64,000 nt of DNA from CAWCDJ01 sp963836015 (GTDB lineage Bacteria; Acidobacteriota; Terriglobia; Bryobacterales; Bryobacteraceae), in the NCBI GenBank assembly GCA_963836015.1, contig CAWIIF010000004.1, forward strand, positions 1,753,234 to 1,817,233. The letters are read 5' to 3'. Under the pieces are notes generated by a model. That model was not told the DNA's origin. It did no database searches and saw only the letters and a list, made by a program, of their open reading frames with translations. A program made the position numbers and the translations under genes. This document shows positions 37,147-46,186 of this stretch, piece by piece; the stretch's first letter is position 1, and each line of letters starts with the position of its first letter.

Positions 37147-38007
37147 CAGAGGCAAACGGGGTCGGATTGCCGAATGCGGCGGTTGTGCGCGCTTCGGACG
37201 CCGGTGCGGCGGGCACTGCGGTCGCCGTTGCGTGGACGGTGATCGCGGTGGTGGTTTGCACGCAGCGCGTGGATACGGCGTGACCTTGTTGGTTGGACTG
37301 AAGGACTGAGACAAGGAGCAGGCATATGGCGGCCTTGTTGGAAAGAATCTTCGCGTACTTCTCGCCGTCCGGGCGGGGAGCCGTCGAGAGTTCAGACAGC
37401 ACTGGCCGCCGAGGCGCTGGAGGCGAGCGATGTGCCGAGGCCGGACGCCGACGCCGGTTGGGTGGGGATCAACGACGCGACAACCCGTTGAACCCGGACA
37501 ACCTGGGCGCGATCCAGGCGGAGCGGAAGCGCAGGGACGTCTGCGAGTGGTTCATGTGATCTGCACGGTGCAGCGCCACCTTGACCGTGGCGCTCATTGT
37601 GCGCGTCGTGTTGGGTGGACGCGCAGCGCCAGGACGTTGCTCAGCCACGCAACCTGGGCAGCGTGTGGCCAGCGTTTGGCAGTCCCCGCCGATTTCGGGT
37701 CCTCCCTGGCGGCTTTTAACGGCGGGTGGAATGGCGGCACAAAGTCTCTAGTTACAGCGAATTATTCAGGTGGTCAGAGCGGGTGGTCACCCATTGCGCG
37801 GCCGTGTAACCGGTTCCGATTCATGCGGTTGCATATAATTCCGATCCGAGCTTGTGACAACCTCGTTGGGTCGGCGGCGCGCAGTCCGTCAGTAGCTCAC
37901 AGAATCGTGAAAACGGCGCGCGCCGCAGTTGGTGTGGCCGGAATGGGCAGTCGAGAGGGATGGCTGCCCGGCAACCGCGCCTGACCGAAGTTCGATCCCC
38001 ATGGTCA

Positions 38008-38481
38008 TCAACCAGAAGCGTGCGTACCTGTCCGCGCACCCGCCATGCGCACCTGGAAAAGCCACTCTAACTGGAATGCTCGTGCCGATGGGCAAGCCGC
38101 TGAAAATAATGGAGTTCCAGGTCCCTGAATTTGAACTGGCCGTGCCCAGTCTCGCGTCGGATGCCCGCCGTTGGCGACGCGGCGCGCCGTGTTGCACTGT
38201 CCGGCACGGGTTGGCTGGATGCTGGGCCCACCTCCTCGGGTCGCCCCTGGACGCCCCGGTCGATTCCAGCCCCACTGCGGAAACTCCGCTGTCCCCGAAG
38301 CACGGGTTCCAGTGTCCCGCGTCTCGATCACCTCGGCGAAGTCCTTCCCAAGCGGCACGAGCACATCCTGAATGGGCGGGCAGGCCGCCGGCAGGGGTTT
38401 TGTAGGTTTTGTAGGCTCGCCTTGCGCCGAATCTGCCGAGATATCGGCCTTCGGGTTCCAATTCTGACACTGGACCCCGCT
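38008..38481 (-). pseudogene. Possible gene remnant downstream of the paralogue cluster
   Basis: An uninterrupted frame from just after a TGA at 38484 to the stop at 38008 reads NWNPKADISADS, then GEPTKPTKP and VLVPLGKDFAEVIETRD, which looks like real protein sequence. There is no ATG or GTG at its beginning; the first usable start is a GTG at 38364. It lies right after the leftward paralogue gene. It may be the tail of a truncated gene. Confidence 0.3.
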
Positions 38482-38494
38482 TCACCGAACCGGC

Positions 38495-39211
38495 TCAACT
38501 GGGGAAATTCCCCAGTCGCTGACAAACCGCAATCGCCCTATCCCCAACGAGGCAGCCCAGCGCGATCTTCACCAATGCCGCCGCCACCTCCTCGGCTTGG
38601 TCCACCGGCACCCTTCGGATGACCGCCAGGCAGTTGTTGGTGATGGACCAGTTCCTGCCACTCGGATTCAACCGGTCAAAGAGCGCCGCGATCTCGATGG
38701 TGGCGGTATCGGTCAACTGGTAACCGGCGGGGCCGGTGTCCATGATGATCTCGGCGCACTCGGCTCCGCGCAGCACCAGCAGTTTCAGCCGCTGTTCGCG
38801 GCGGCACGCTGCATCGTGTTCCACAATCCGACGACACTGGTTGCGCATCGCCACCACATAGCCTTTCCCGCGCCAGCGATCACGCATCAAACGGAAGCGA
38901 CTGTAGATCCCCAACAGACGCCTTTCCCACGCGCACAGTTCCCACGTCGGCTTCACACGGAATTGCCAGTTGACTTCCCGTGGATTCACCGGAGCGAAAC
39001 CCGCCTTCAGCATCGCCCCCTTGAACATTCCATTCGTCACGTAGAAGCCTTCCGGCTCCCGCTCGAAGTCGTGCTTCATGATGTAGCTGTGCGGATTGAA
39101 CACCCTCTCCGCCGGGACCAGCACGTCCCGGATCCAGCCGATCAGGACTGCCTGCTGCCCGGCGGAAAGGTCGTTCAGACACTCCGGACTATTGCCGTAA
39201 TCCACCTTCAT
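38495..39211 (-). CDS. Island hypothetical protein, paralogue A
   Basis: A 238-residue soluble protein of unknown function. Conserved core: VLVPAERVF, MKHDFEREPEGFYVTNGMFK, GAMLKAGFAPV and NWQFRVKP, then a charged middle and LAVIRRVPVDQAEEVAAAL. Roughly half of these positions recur in paralogue B at 39755-40552. Its ATG overlaps the stop of the middle gene (39208) as ATGA, so the three genes form one leftward operon. No catalytic motif is recognised. The pairing in an operon next to replication genes suggests a mobile-element function. Confidence 0.75.
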   Translation of the reverse strand: MKVDYGNSPECLNDLSAGQQAVLIGWIRDVLVPAERVFNPHSYIMKHDFEREPEGFYVTNGMFKGAMLKAGFAPVNPREVNWQFRVKPTWELCAWERRLLGIYSRFRLMRDRWRGKGYVVAMRNQCRRIVEHDAACRREQRLKLLVLRGAECAEIIMDTGPAGYQLTDTATIEIAALFDRLNPSGRNWSITNNCLAVIRRVPVDQAEEVAAALVKIALGCLVGDRAIAVCQRLGNFPS

Positions 39212-39750
39212 TGATGCACCCCCACGCGAGGGGTACCGCGGCCGGACAACGTGTAGAACTGCAGGTCATTCATCTCGAGGCGCACGATCTGGATCAGGTG
39301 GAGGACACGGATGGCGTCGTCCATGATGCGCACGGGAAGATGCCGTCGACGGTTGATGATCTCCAGGAAGTGGTCGATTGCCGGTTCGGCGGGACCCAGC
39401 GCCCGTGCCGCGGCGATGTGGTCAGCGAGCGTCGCGACCCCAGCCGGGTGCTGGCGGGCAACAGTAGGAGTAAACGCTATCGCGGGCTTCCAGCCGTACT
39501 CGGAGCGTTCGTCGGCGGGCAGCGTGCAAGCCTGAACGGCCTGCATCGCGATCTGGATCCGGTCCAGCGCCTTGCGGATACGCTGCAAGTTCCGGCGGAC
39601 CGGGCCGCTCGTCGCCGTTGCGGGTGGCACCATGTGGAGGCCGACTTCAAACGTTTTGGAGTGGTCGCGTTCGAATTCGTCCACGGCACGGTGGGCGGTG
39701 GCCAACTCGCGCACGGCGGCGCGGTGGTCGTCAGCGGTCAAGACGCTCAT
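39208..39750 (-). CDS. Island hypothetical protein between the paralogues
   Basis: A 180-residue, mostly helical protein (MSVLTADDHRAAVRELATAH; LQRIRKALDRIQIAMQAVQA; FLEIINRRRHLPVRIMDDAI) with no recognised family and no membrane segment. I start at ATG 39750; an upstream in-frame extension to 39828 overlaps the gene before it. It follows paralogue B by four bases and overlaps paralogue A by four, so translation of all three is likely coupled. Confidence 0.7.
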   Translation of the reverse strand: MSVLTADDHRAAVRELATAHRAVDEFERDHSKTFEVGLHMVPPATATSGPVRRNLQRIRKALDRIQIAMQAVQACTLPADERSEYGWKPAIAFTPTVARQHPAGVATLADHIAAARALGPAEPAIDHFLEIINRRRHLPVRIMDDAIRVLHLIQIVRLEMNDLQFYTLSGRGTPRVGVHQ

Positions 39751-39754
39751 GAAT

Positions 39755-40552
39755 CTACCTCTCATACAATGCTTGTTCTCCTCTCTTTTCGGAATCGATG
39801 GCGGAGGCGGATGCCCCGTTCGATGCAACAGCCGCGCAACCCTGCGCGATCTTCAGCAACGCCGACGCCACCTCCTCGGCGCGCCACGCGGGCACTCGCC
39901 GAATGACGGCCAGGTGCTCGTTGATGACGTATGAGTGCTGGCCCTTCGGATCGAATTCCGCGAACACCGCCAGCACCGCCGCAACCCCCTCTCGGGTCAG
40001 TCGATGGCCAGCGGGTTCCGTATCCAGAACGACCTGCGCCAGGTACTTGGCCCGAAGCACCACCACCTTGGGACGACGCTCCCGCCAGCACGCCCGGCTG
40101 TGCTCCTGCTCTCGCAGCCATTGCGTCCCCTCGAGGACCTCGTATCCCTTCTCGCGCCATCGGTTTCGGACCAGCCATCCGCGACCGTACACTCCCCGCT
40201 GCCGCGGCTCCCAGCGCGCCAGTTCATGAGCCGGTTTCACACGGAATCGCCAGTTCAAATCGTTCTCATCCACCGGACGGAAGCCCGCCGCCAGCATTGC
40301 GCCCTTGAACGCGCCGTTGTAGACGTAGAACCCGTCCGGCTCGCGATCGAAGTCGTGTTTCATGCCGTAGCTATTGCGCCGGAAGACCTTCTTGGCAGGC
40401 ACGAGCACGGCTCGTATCCAGTCCACCAGGGCAGTCTGCTCCTTGGGTTTGAGCTTCTGAAATCCCGCTGGATCGTTGGTCGCCCAGTCCCGTTGGGCCA
40501 GTTCGTCCCGTCGGTGTCGAATCGATACTGCGTTCATGTTGTTCGTCGTCAT
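39755..40552 (-). CDS. Island hypothetical protein, paralogue B
   Basis: A 265-residue protein from ATG 40552, the first gene of the leftward trio. It carries the same core as paralogue A (VLVPAKKVF, MKHDFDREPDGFYVYNGAFK, GAMLAAGFRPV, NWRFRVKP, LAVIRRVPAWRAEEVASAL) but with an extra N-terminal segment and a longer C-terminal tail. No function is recognised. An iteron-like inverted-repeat array lies directly upstream (40652-40826), separating it from the helicase gene that reads toward it. Confidence 0.75.
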   Translation of the reverse strand: MTTNNMNAVSIRHRRDELAQRDWATNDPAGFQKLKPKEQTALVDWIRAVLVPAKKVFRRNSYGMKHDFDREPDGFYVYNGAFKGAMLAAGFRPVDENDLNWRFRVKPAHELARWEPRQRGVYGRGWLVRNRWREKGYEVLEGTQWLREQEHSRACWRERRPKVVVLRAKYLAQVVLDTEPAGHRLTREGVAAVLAVFAEFDPKGQHSYVINEHLAVIRRVPAWRAEEVASALLKIAQGCAAVASNGASASAIDSEKRGEQALYER

Positions 40553-40651
40553 CTCCAGATCCTTCCTTTCCATCCGCAACGGGCGTGGCCGGAGAAACTT
40601 ATTTCGCAACACCGCCCCGCTGTTTTTGGGTCATAACTCCCGTCGAATCAG

Positions 40652-40826
40652 CTTCTTTCGCATATTTCGCTTTTTTCGCTACTCCCTACGCTCTCGTTCC
40701 CTATAGGCCATCTCCCGGCGTCCCCTTTCTCCCGCCCGCGTATAGCGAAATAAGCGAATAAAGCGAAAGAAGCAGAAAACAATAGAGTTACTATGCGAGA
40801 CAAGTGCGAAAGAAGTGCGAAATAAG
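40652..40826. repeat. Iteron-like repeats and 29-base inverted repeat
   Basis: Short GCGAAANAA-type units with about 9-base spacing occur in opposite orientation at 40652-40680 and 40744-40772. The two blocks are 29 bases each and match as inverted repeats at about 25 of 29 positions, with 63 bases between. Two more direct units lie at 40804-40826, at the end of the helicase gene. The region is AT-rich in a GC-rich window. It may be a replication origin of the element, a regulatory array or a transcription-ending hairpin. Confidence 0.7.
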
Positions 40827-40831
40827 TTCCC

Positions 40832-42161
40832 CTACTCCTCGGTTGCCGCACTCTGCCACACCGCATACCATCTCTCCACCGACCGGCCTTTGGTCTTTTG
40901 CTGTTCGAAACGGACCAGGCTGCGATTGTGCAGCACCAGCAGCGCCCGGCTGATCTCGGCGACGGACTTGTGCCGGTCGAATAGCGCGGCGATCTCGGTA
41001 CGCGTCATCCCGGCCGGCGCCGCCCGTAGCGCCCGCAGGATCTCGTCGGCAGTCGGGTCGCCCAACGCGTCGCCGAAAATGTACTTCGCCGAATCCTCGC
41101 AATAGCGCCAGACCTCGAGTGCCGCCAACAGGTGCTCCTTGCGAATCTCGTTGGCACCGTCGAGCAAGGCGTAGATCAGCGACACACGCAGCGTGATCGC
41201 CGCGGCACGGGCCGTACACGCGCCGAACATGCCATGCCGCTCCTCCGTCAGCTTTCGGTAGACGCCCGTATCCGGCCGGTCGTCGTAACCCCAGATATCC
41301 GCCGCGTCGGCGTCGCGCCGGATCGCACCCTCGACCTTGTAGTGAATCCGGTTGAAGTCCCCCTGCAACTTGCGAAACGGCTCGCCCTGAATGATCTCCC
41401 ACATGCGGCCGCCTTCGGGCAGACACTTCGAACGCCGGGAGCAGGCCCATAGGAAGCGGTTGGCGAAGCCATTGTCCATCTCGTCGATCAGCATGGCCCG
41501 CAGCAACTCCTCCTTCGTGATGTTGCCGACGATGGTGATGTGTGCGCCCGTCGCCTTGGCCGGGCTGTTCTTGACCATGCTGTTGAGATGGCCCTTGTCG
41601 AAGGCATCGCGCATCGTCGGGGCTGAGATTGTTGCCTTGCCGCCGCATCGCCTGCAGCGCACCGAAGAACTCGGACTGCTGCACCAGCAGTCGCTTATCC
41701 GCAACGCCAGGATCGACCAGGACGTCGTCGTACTCCCCGGGCTTGCCCTTACCCTGGCTGACCTTCTCGCGGCGGGAGATGGGATCGCGCACGCACCAGA
41801 TGAGACCTTCACCGGAAGACAACCCGGATTGAACCGACTGCACCCAGTCCTCATCGATACCGCTGAAGAACAGTTGGGCTGGGCCGGCGGCCGATCCCTT
41901 GCGGCCGCTGGACGTGGGGCCGACTCCGCACATGAAGATGTTCGAGTAATGTTTGTCTGCGCCCGCCCACACAAAGGCCCGGCGTCCGACGATGTTGCCG
42001 GCGTAGCCCAGGAATTGAATCAGCATGAACGATGGATCGGCTTCCGTGTGCGGCTCGACCAGTCGCACGAAGCGGCCAGCGACACCGTAGTAGGCGTCTT
42101 CTCCCAGCGGCGCGGGGTACGGCGCCAAGCTCCGAAACATGGACGACGTGTTGTCTTCCAC
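40832..42161 (-). CDS. DUF3987-type helicase-like protein, frameshifted
   Basis: About 443 codons of a DUF3987 (YfjI-like) protein, common in plasmid and phage replication modules beside primases. The first part reads SLAPYPAPLGEDAYYGVAGR, FVWAGADKHYSNIFMCGVGP and a GRKGSA element resembling a Walker A. The second part reads NSMVKNSPAKATGAHITIVG, ITKEELLRAMLIDEMDNGFA and a winged-helix-like C-terminus. The frames join if one base is removed from the G4 run at 41619-41622, giving LSPTMRDAFDKGH. The GTG start at 42161 lies inside the primase gene; one further indel near 42165-42195 would fuse the two into a single primase-helicase. Confidence 0.8.
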
Positions 42162-43285
42162 GCGGGCTCCGTCACCGCCAGGTCCGCTGGCCGCGGCTGC
42201 CCGTGGTCATCAGGAACGTCGGAGCAGGCACCGGGAGCGGGGAACTGCGCAAGAGTAGAGCTGACAGCGGACGATTCCAGGTGACTCCGAAATTCGCGCC
42301 ACCCACGGCCTTGACAACTATTGTGAAAGCAGTGAAAGCCCAGTTTCCCGTCGGCCCCTTCGAACACTGCTGGTGCCCGGTGGGACGGATCAAAGGAGCA
42401 CTCCTCCAGCACGATCTTCCGGCCGCCATCGTGAGCAACAGCGGGCCGGAATTTTACACCGTGCTGGAGAAGGAACCGTTCCACATTGAAGGTCCCGCGT
42501 TCAGGCGGCTGGGGCATCGCCACCACGCGTCCGGCCGGCTTCTCCGGAGCTTGGGCCGCCGTCTCATGCAAGAGATCGATCGGAACGACGGTCAGAGCCG
42601 AAGGCACTTCCAGCATCCGCGATACACGGTGCGGGCGATCATCCGTGCTGTCGCCCTTGCGGGCCGTCGTGCCATATACCTTGAAGATGCGGGACGCGTT
42701 GTACATGCCCTCATCGACCGCAACCATATCGGTATTGAAGCGAGCCGCCAACGCTCGAAGGCAGCGCTTGATCAAGTCGGCGGCCTCGGCGTCGTTGGGC
42801 AGGTCAATGGGATAGAGCAGGTGGGCGCCGTTGCCGCTATCTGCGAAGATCGGTTCCGGCCAACCTTCCGCGTGCAACTCGCCCCGTATCCGCCGCGCCA
42901 GTTCCAGAGCGGCGGCGTGTTCGGGATCGCTGCTGGAGATTCCCGCTGGTCGCTTGGGATCGAGATCGGCTATCATCCACCGGCGGCACACGATGTCGGC
43001 GTCGCTGGTGGCGTACTCCACATGCTTCTTGAGTTTGTTATCAGCGCGGGCCAGAAGCGCGGCGTTAACCGGATTGAGGGTGCGATAGACGCCGGGGAAG
43101 CGGAGCGTTTCCAGCACTTCCAATTCCTGCGCCATACGTTCTGAGTCCGAAAAGTACCCGGAGATCGTGCGATTGCGGCCGGCCTTCGGCACTCGGATTT
43201 CGCCAACGTCATCGGGGCGGGACAGGTAACCAATGGCACGCCGGATCTCATCGGCCGCAGCGAGTGCCGCTCTCCAATTCGACAT
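42020..43285 (-). CDS. Primase-like replication protein with zinc finger
   Basis: A 421-residue protein with features of plasmid/phage archaeo-eukaryotic-type primases: WMIADLDPKRP (metal-binding acidic pair), then ADSGNGAHLLYPIDLPND, with a C-terminal zinc-finger-like region ECSFDPSHRAPAVF ending in FHCFHNSCQGRGW. It is likely to make primers for replication of the element. The last ~45 residues (42020-42161) are the shifted frame of the next gene, so the true C-terminus is uncertain. Start ATG 43285 has only a weak ribosome site. Confidence 0.78.
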   Translation of the reverse strand: MSNWRAALAAADEIRRAIGYLSRPDDVGEIRVPKAGRNRTISGYFSDSERMAQELEVLETLRFPGVYRTLNPVNAALLARADNKLKKHVEYATSDADIVCRRWMIADLDPKRPAGISSSDPEHAAALELARRIRGELHAEGWPEPIFADSGNGAHLLYPIDLPNDAEAADLIKRCLRALAARFNTDMVAVDEGMYNASRIFKVYGTTARKGDSTDDRPHRVSRMLEVPSALTVVPIDLLHETAAQAPEKPAGRVVAMPQPPERGTFNVERFLLQHGVKFRPAVAHDGGRKIVLEECSFDPSHRAPAVFEGADGKLGFHCFHNSCQGRGWREFRSHLESSAVSSTLAQFPAPGACSDVPDDHGQPRPADLAVTEPAWKTTRRPCFGAWRRTPRRWEKTPTTVSLAASCDWSSRTRKPIHRSC

Positions 43286-43306
43286 GGGGGTTTACTTCGC
43301 GACTGC

Positions 43307-43414
43307 TCATAGAAGGGCCTCCTCGCTCCGTGCCTGGCGCTTTGTGGGTCTAAACCTACAGGCCGCATTTTGCGGATCCACCTTGGGGGCGGCAAGTGCC
43401 ACCGGACTACTCAT
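43307..43414 (-). CDS. Possible 35-residue leader peptide
   Basis: A short frame from ATG 43414, preceded by GGAGGCGG, overlapping the stop of the excisionase gene by eight bases and ending 22 bases before the primase start. Its size and position suggest translational coupling to the primase. No family is recognised. Confidence 0.35.
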   Translation of the reverse strand: MSSPVALAAPKVDPQNAACRFRPTKRQARSEEALL

Positions 43415-43643
43415 GGCCGCCTCCGCGTTTTCCGGTGCACGTGTACTTCTCGATCCACTCTTCCAACGCCGCCCGCGGCACCCGGACCATACGGCCGGCG
43501 GGCGCTCTCAGGGCGGGCAGAGTGCCGTCCTGCATCCAGCGGTAGGCCAAGGCGCGGGAGATGCCCAATGCTGCGGCCACTTCAGTGCCCCGCAATAATA
43601 GAGGACGCTGGCTTCCCTTCTGCTGCTGGTGATCTTTATCCAT
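43407..43643 (-). CDS. AlpA/excisionase-like HTH protein
   Basis: A 78-residue single-domain DNA-binding protein of the helix-turn-helix 17 type: LLRGTEVAAALGISRALAYRWMQDGTLP followed by a wing and WIEKY. Proteins like this are excisionases or activators that direct excision of integrative elements and prophages. Its place immediately upstream of the primase-helicase genes fits that role. It is not followed by a tyrosine integrase within the window; the only recombinase here is the serine recombinase at 61-63 kb. Confidence 0.85.
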   Translation of the reverse strand: MDKDHQQQKGSQRPLLLRGTEVAAALGISRALAYRWMQDGTLPALRAPAGRMVRVPRAALEEWIEKYTCTGKRGGGHE

Positions 43644-43736
43644 AGCCGTATATAGACGATGTAGACCATCTATGTGGCTTGAGATGTCATTTTGCCGAGA
43701 GCCTGGAGTCTGTCTTGAGATGTCTCCCCGTCTGGA

Positions 43737-44447
43737 CTACTTCAAGCAGTCCAACTTCGACCGCATGTAGAAACGGCGTGCCATCTCCGGGATTTCCTTG
43801 AATTCGTATCCAACCCGATGGATGATCTCGGCCAGTTCCTCCGGCAAATCGCAACCTTGGATTTCGTCAAACAGATCCGCTCGGGTGCGGCGGCATACCG
43901 AGACCGAGCCGCGCAACCAGTCGGGGTAGAGGAACTCCTCCGCCCCCTCCCGGAAGGAGGTGTCGCCGGCCGGTCGACCCAACACCGCACGGGTATCCCG
44001 AATCGCTTTCTCCCTACCTTGTTGCACATAGCGCCATTCGCGGCGCTCGCCCTCGATGAAGCGGATCATTGCGGTCTTGCAGTTCCGGGCGATTCGCTTG
44101 TCGAGCGCCAGCGCGCCGATTCCCGGCCGGTCTACGGTGCGGATCAATTCCGCGTAGCCGACTTGCAGCAGGTCATCCTTTTGGATGGCGGGGCTCTGCC
44201 CAGCCCGAAGAAGGGCACCGGCGGTCGTCTCGACAACAATGATGTGCTGCTCGATGAGTTCGTCGCGCCTGCTCCTCCCGCCGGAGCAGCTCCCGATACC
44301 GCCGGGGCTCCACGCCGGACCCCAGACGCGGCGGTACAGCGCAATGCGCTCGGCTTCGGAATAGGGTTTCCAGTGGTGGATCTTTTCCCGCTGGCAAGAC
44401 CGCCCTTTAGATCCCATGTGTCTACTGCGGTCATGGTAGTCCATTGA
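43737..44447 (-). CDS. Sigma-70 region 2-like protein
   Basis: About 236 residues. The middle matches the core of sigma factor region 2: LIEQHIIVVETTAGALL, then DDLLQVGYAELIRTVDRPGI and an RNCKTAMIRFIEGERREW helix. Region 4 is not evident; the C-terminus (EELAEIIHRVGYEFKEIPEM) may hold a shortened equivalent. It could act as an element-specific sigma factor or a sigma-derived regulator. The start is uncertain (ATG 44447 or 44417; neither has a ribosome site). It diverges from the zinc-finger gene across a short gap. Confidence 0.6.
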   Translation of the reverse strand, partial: SMDYHDRSRHMGSKGRSCQREKIHHWKPYSEAERIALYRRVWGPAWSPGGIGSCSGGRSRRDELIEQHIIVVETTAGALLRAGQSPAIQKDDLLQVGYAELIRTVDRPGIGALALDKRIARNCKTAMIRFIEGERREWRYVQQGREKAIRDTRAVLGRPAGDTSFREGAEEFLYPDWLRGSVSVCRRTRADLFDEIQGCDLPEELAEIIHRVGYEFKEIPEMARRFYMRSKLDCLK

Positions 44448-44482
44448 CACCAGATGATCAATGGCGTACCGTATATCTTGAG

Positions 44483-45475
44483 ATGGCAAACGAAAAGCTC
44501 CAGATGGGCGGCTACGCAGACTCGAACGGCGATCTCGGAAGACCCGTCCCCTCCGGCCAAATCCTGGTGCCCGGCCAGATTTGGCGCGATGGAGACGCGA
44601 TCCGTTGGAAACTGGCGGGGCATGCCAAGTCTCGCCAGCCTTCGCGGGCTATGCTGACCGAGTTCGTCGCGCTCCATCAAGCAAACAGCCCGGAGATGAT
44701 CCTGCGATTCGCGAGGGACTGGGGCGTGCTGATGTTGACCGGCGGCAAGTCGCCTCGTCCCTGTGGCGAGGCGATGGCGGAAGGTGTCGAGCCAATCGAT
44801 GCGTGGAAGTACTTCTCCCGGAGGGCGGCCGCCGTCCTGAACATCGCCGCAGCACTGAAAGACGGAAAGCTTGGCGATCTGGCGGACTGGGGTGTAGTGG
44901 CCGTTGTGCAGCGCGGCGACGAAGCAGTCGATCAAGCTTCTATCGAGGCCGCCATGGACCGGCACAAATACGGCATGGGCGTCCTGTACGACATCCCACG
45001 TGGTATGCAAAAGCGGTCCGCGGTAGATCAGGGGCGGGATTTCCTTGCGAGTGAGATCGACCAGTGGCTCAGATTTTGGAAGGCGGGCCGCATGCAGGGG
45101 CTTTCGGACTTCTCGCTCCGCTGGTCCTCCGACACTCAGAGATGGGCGTTGCAGATCGAGTATCAAGGCTATCTGTTCGCCGCGCTCGCGCTTCAGCTAA
45201 CGCTCGTGGTAGCCGAGGCCGACAGCCTGTACACCTGTTCGGCGTGCGGCATGCCGTATGTCCGCACCAAGAAGCGGCCGAAGGCCGGCTGGGCGAATTA
45301 CTGCGACCCATGCATCACACGAGGGATCGGCGGGCGTCGCGCGGTGGAAAGTTATCGCAAGAGGAAGGTCGAAGCGAAGCGCCTCTCCGCCGAAGGTTCA
45401 CCGCTCGCCCAGATCGCCGCCAAGGTAAACAGCGATCCAGAGACGGTGAAAGGCTGGCTGCGAAAGAAGAAGTAA
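44483..45475 (+). CDS. Zinc-finger and HTH-containing hypothetical protein
   Basis: A 330-residue protein. The N-terminal two thirds are of unknown fold. The C-terminus holds a likely zinc ribbon (CSACG, then CDPC 22 residues on) followed by basic residues and a short HTH (SPLAQIAAKVNSDPETVKGW). The arrangement recalls CGNR-type zinc finger proteins but is not a clear match. ATG 44483 is preferred over the TTG at 44444. It is transcribed away from the sigma-like gene. Probably a DNA- or RNA-binding regulator of the island. Confidence 0.65.
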   Translation: MANEKLQMGGYADSNGDLGRPVPSGQILVPGQIWRDGDAIRWKLAGHAKSRQPSRAMLTEFVALHQANSPEMILRFARDWGVLMLTGGKSPRPCGEAMAEGVEPIDAWKYFSRRAAAVLNIAAALKDGKLGDLADWGVVAVVQRGDEAVDQASIEAAMDRHKYGMGVLYDIPRGMQKRSAVDQGRDFLASEIDQWLRFWKAGRMQGLSDFSLRWSSDTQRWALQIEYQGYLFAALALQLTLVVAEADSLYTCSACGMPYVRTKKRPKAGWANYCDPCITRGIGGRRAVESYRKRKVEAKRLSAEGSPLAQIAAKVNSDPETVKGWLRKKK

Positions 45476-45616
45476 TGTGGCGGAGGAAGGAAGACGTGGA
45501 GCCAATCGTTTTTCGCTCATCTGCCGTGGCTGGGAACCTTGCACGGTGGCGTCCCCGCCGAACGAAGAAAGCCGCCGAGCCCTGGGGCCGGCGGCGGGGG
45601 TGCTTCCTGAGGAACT

Positions 45617-46171
45617 CTATTTGGCAGCCGTGCGGTAGGCCCGCTCTCCATCGACCCGTTTGAAGGACTCGATGACGAGTCCCATCTTCTTACCCAGGCT
45701 GCCGCTGATGAATCCGCGCACCGAGTGGGCCTGCCATTCGGTAGCGTCCTGGATCTCCTTGAGGCTGGCTCCATCCGGGCAGCGGATCAGTTCCAGCACG
45801 ATGGCCTTCTTGCTGCCCTCGCGCGTTGTGGGCGCTGCGTGCTTGGCGGTGGCGCCCTTGGTCGCCTTGGCCTTCTTCGGCGCGACGGGGGCAACCTCCG
45901 GCGCGGGAGCAGGCCTCAGTGCCTGGATGGCCTTCCAGATGCGCGCGACGGCCGTCTTGCGGTCCGTGAACTTCTTGACCTGCTTCAGGTCGCCGAAGGG
46001 GACTACTCCCGCGAAGGCATTCCAGACCTGGGCGAAGCGGGTGATGGGCCAGTCGGCGGAGAGTTTGGCGAACTCCTTCTCGGTGGCGAAACGGTCTTGG
46101 CCTTCGGGAACCTGCTCGGCGGCGGTGAAGGCGGTAATGTTGTTGTCGGCGGCGATTGCGAATGTGGGCAT
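45617..46171 (-). CDS. DUF3489 domain-containing protein
   Basis: A 184-residue protein ending in a DUF3489 domain (TREGSKKAIVLELIRCPDGA, SLKEIQDATEWQAHSVRGFI, SGSLGKKMGLVIES), a winged-helix-like fold frequent in mobile elements. The middle is an Ala/Lys/Pro-rich linker, and the N-terminal part (FATEKEFAKLSADWP, VWNAFAGVVPF) occurs in related proteins. CAGGAGAAC precedes the ATG. It is the last gene of a leftward set with two small genes. Role unknown; DNA binding is likely. Confidence 0.88.
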   Translation of the reverse strand: MPTFAIAADNNITAFTAAEQVPEGQDRFATEKEFAKLSADWPITRFAQVWNAFAGVVPFGDLKQVKKFTDRKTAVARIWKAIQALRPAPAPEVAPVAPKKAKATKGATAKHAAPTTREGSKKAIVLELIRCPDGASLKEIQDATEWQAHSVRGFISGSLGKKMGLVIESFKRVDGERAYRTAAK

Positions 46172-46186
46172 GGTTGTTCTCCTGTT

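Larger units (their letters stand above)
36921..38494. other. Long intergenic stretch with gene remnants
   Basis: About 1.6 kb without a confident gene, at the junction between the signalling region and the island. Short open pieces show coding-like character in different frames (see the two low-confidence entries). One frame near 37390-37490 encodes VQTALAAEALEASDVPRPDA-like sequence and then stops. I read this as decayed DNA at an island edge. Confidence 0.5.

Noticed and set aside
37889..38485. A 198-codon leftward frame in the gap after the second activator
   Set aside because: Composition is unlike real protein; a different frame of the same strand (38008-38481) has the better coding character.
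44444..44482. TTG start and a TTGACA-like -35 box before the zinc-finger gene
   Set aside because: The possible -10 (TATATC) is 22 bases away, too far for a normal promoter, so no promoter was called.
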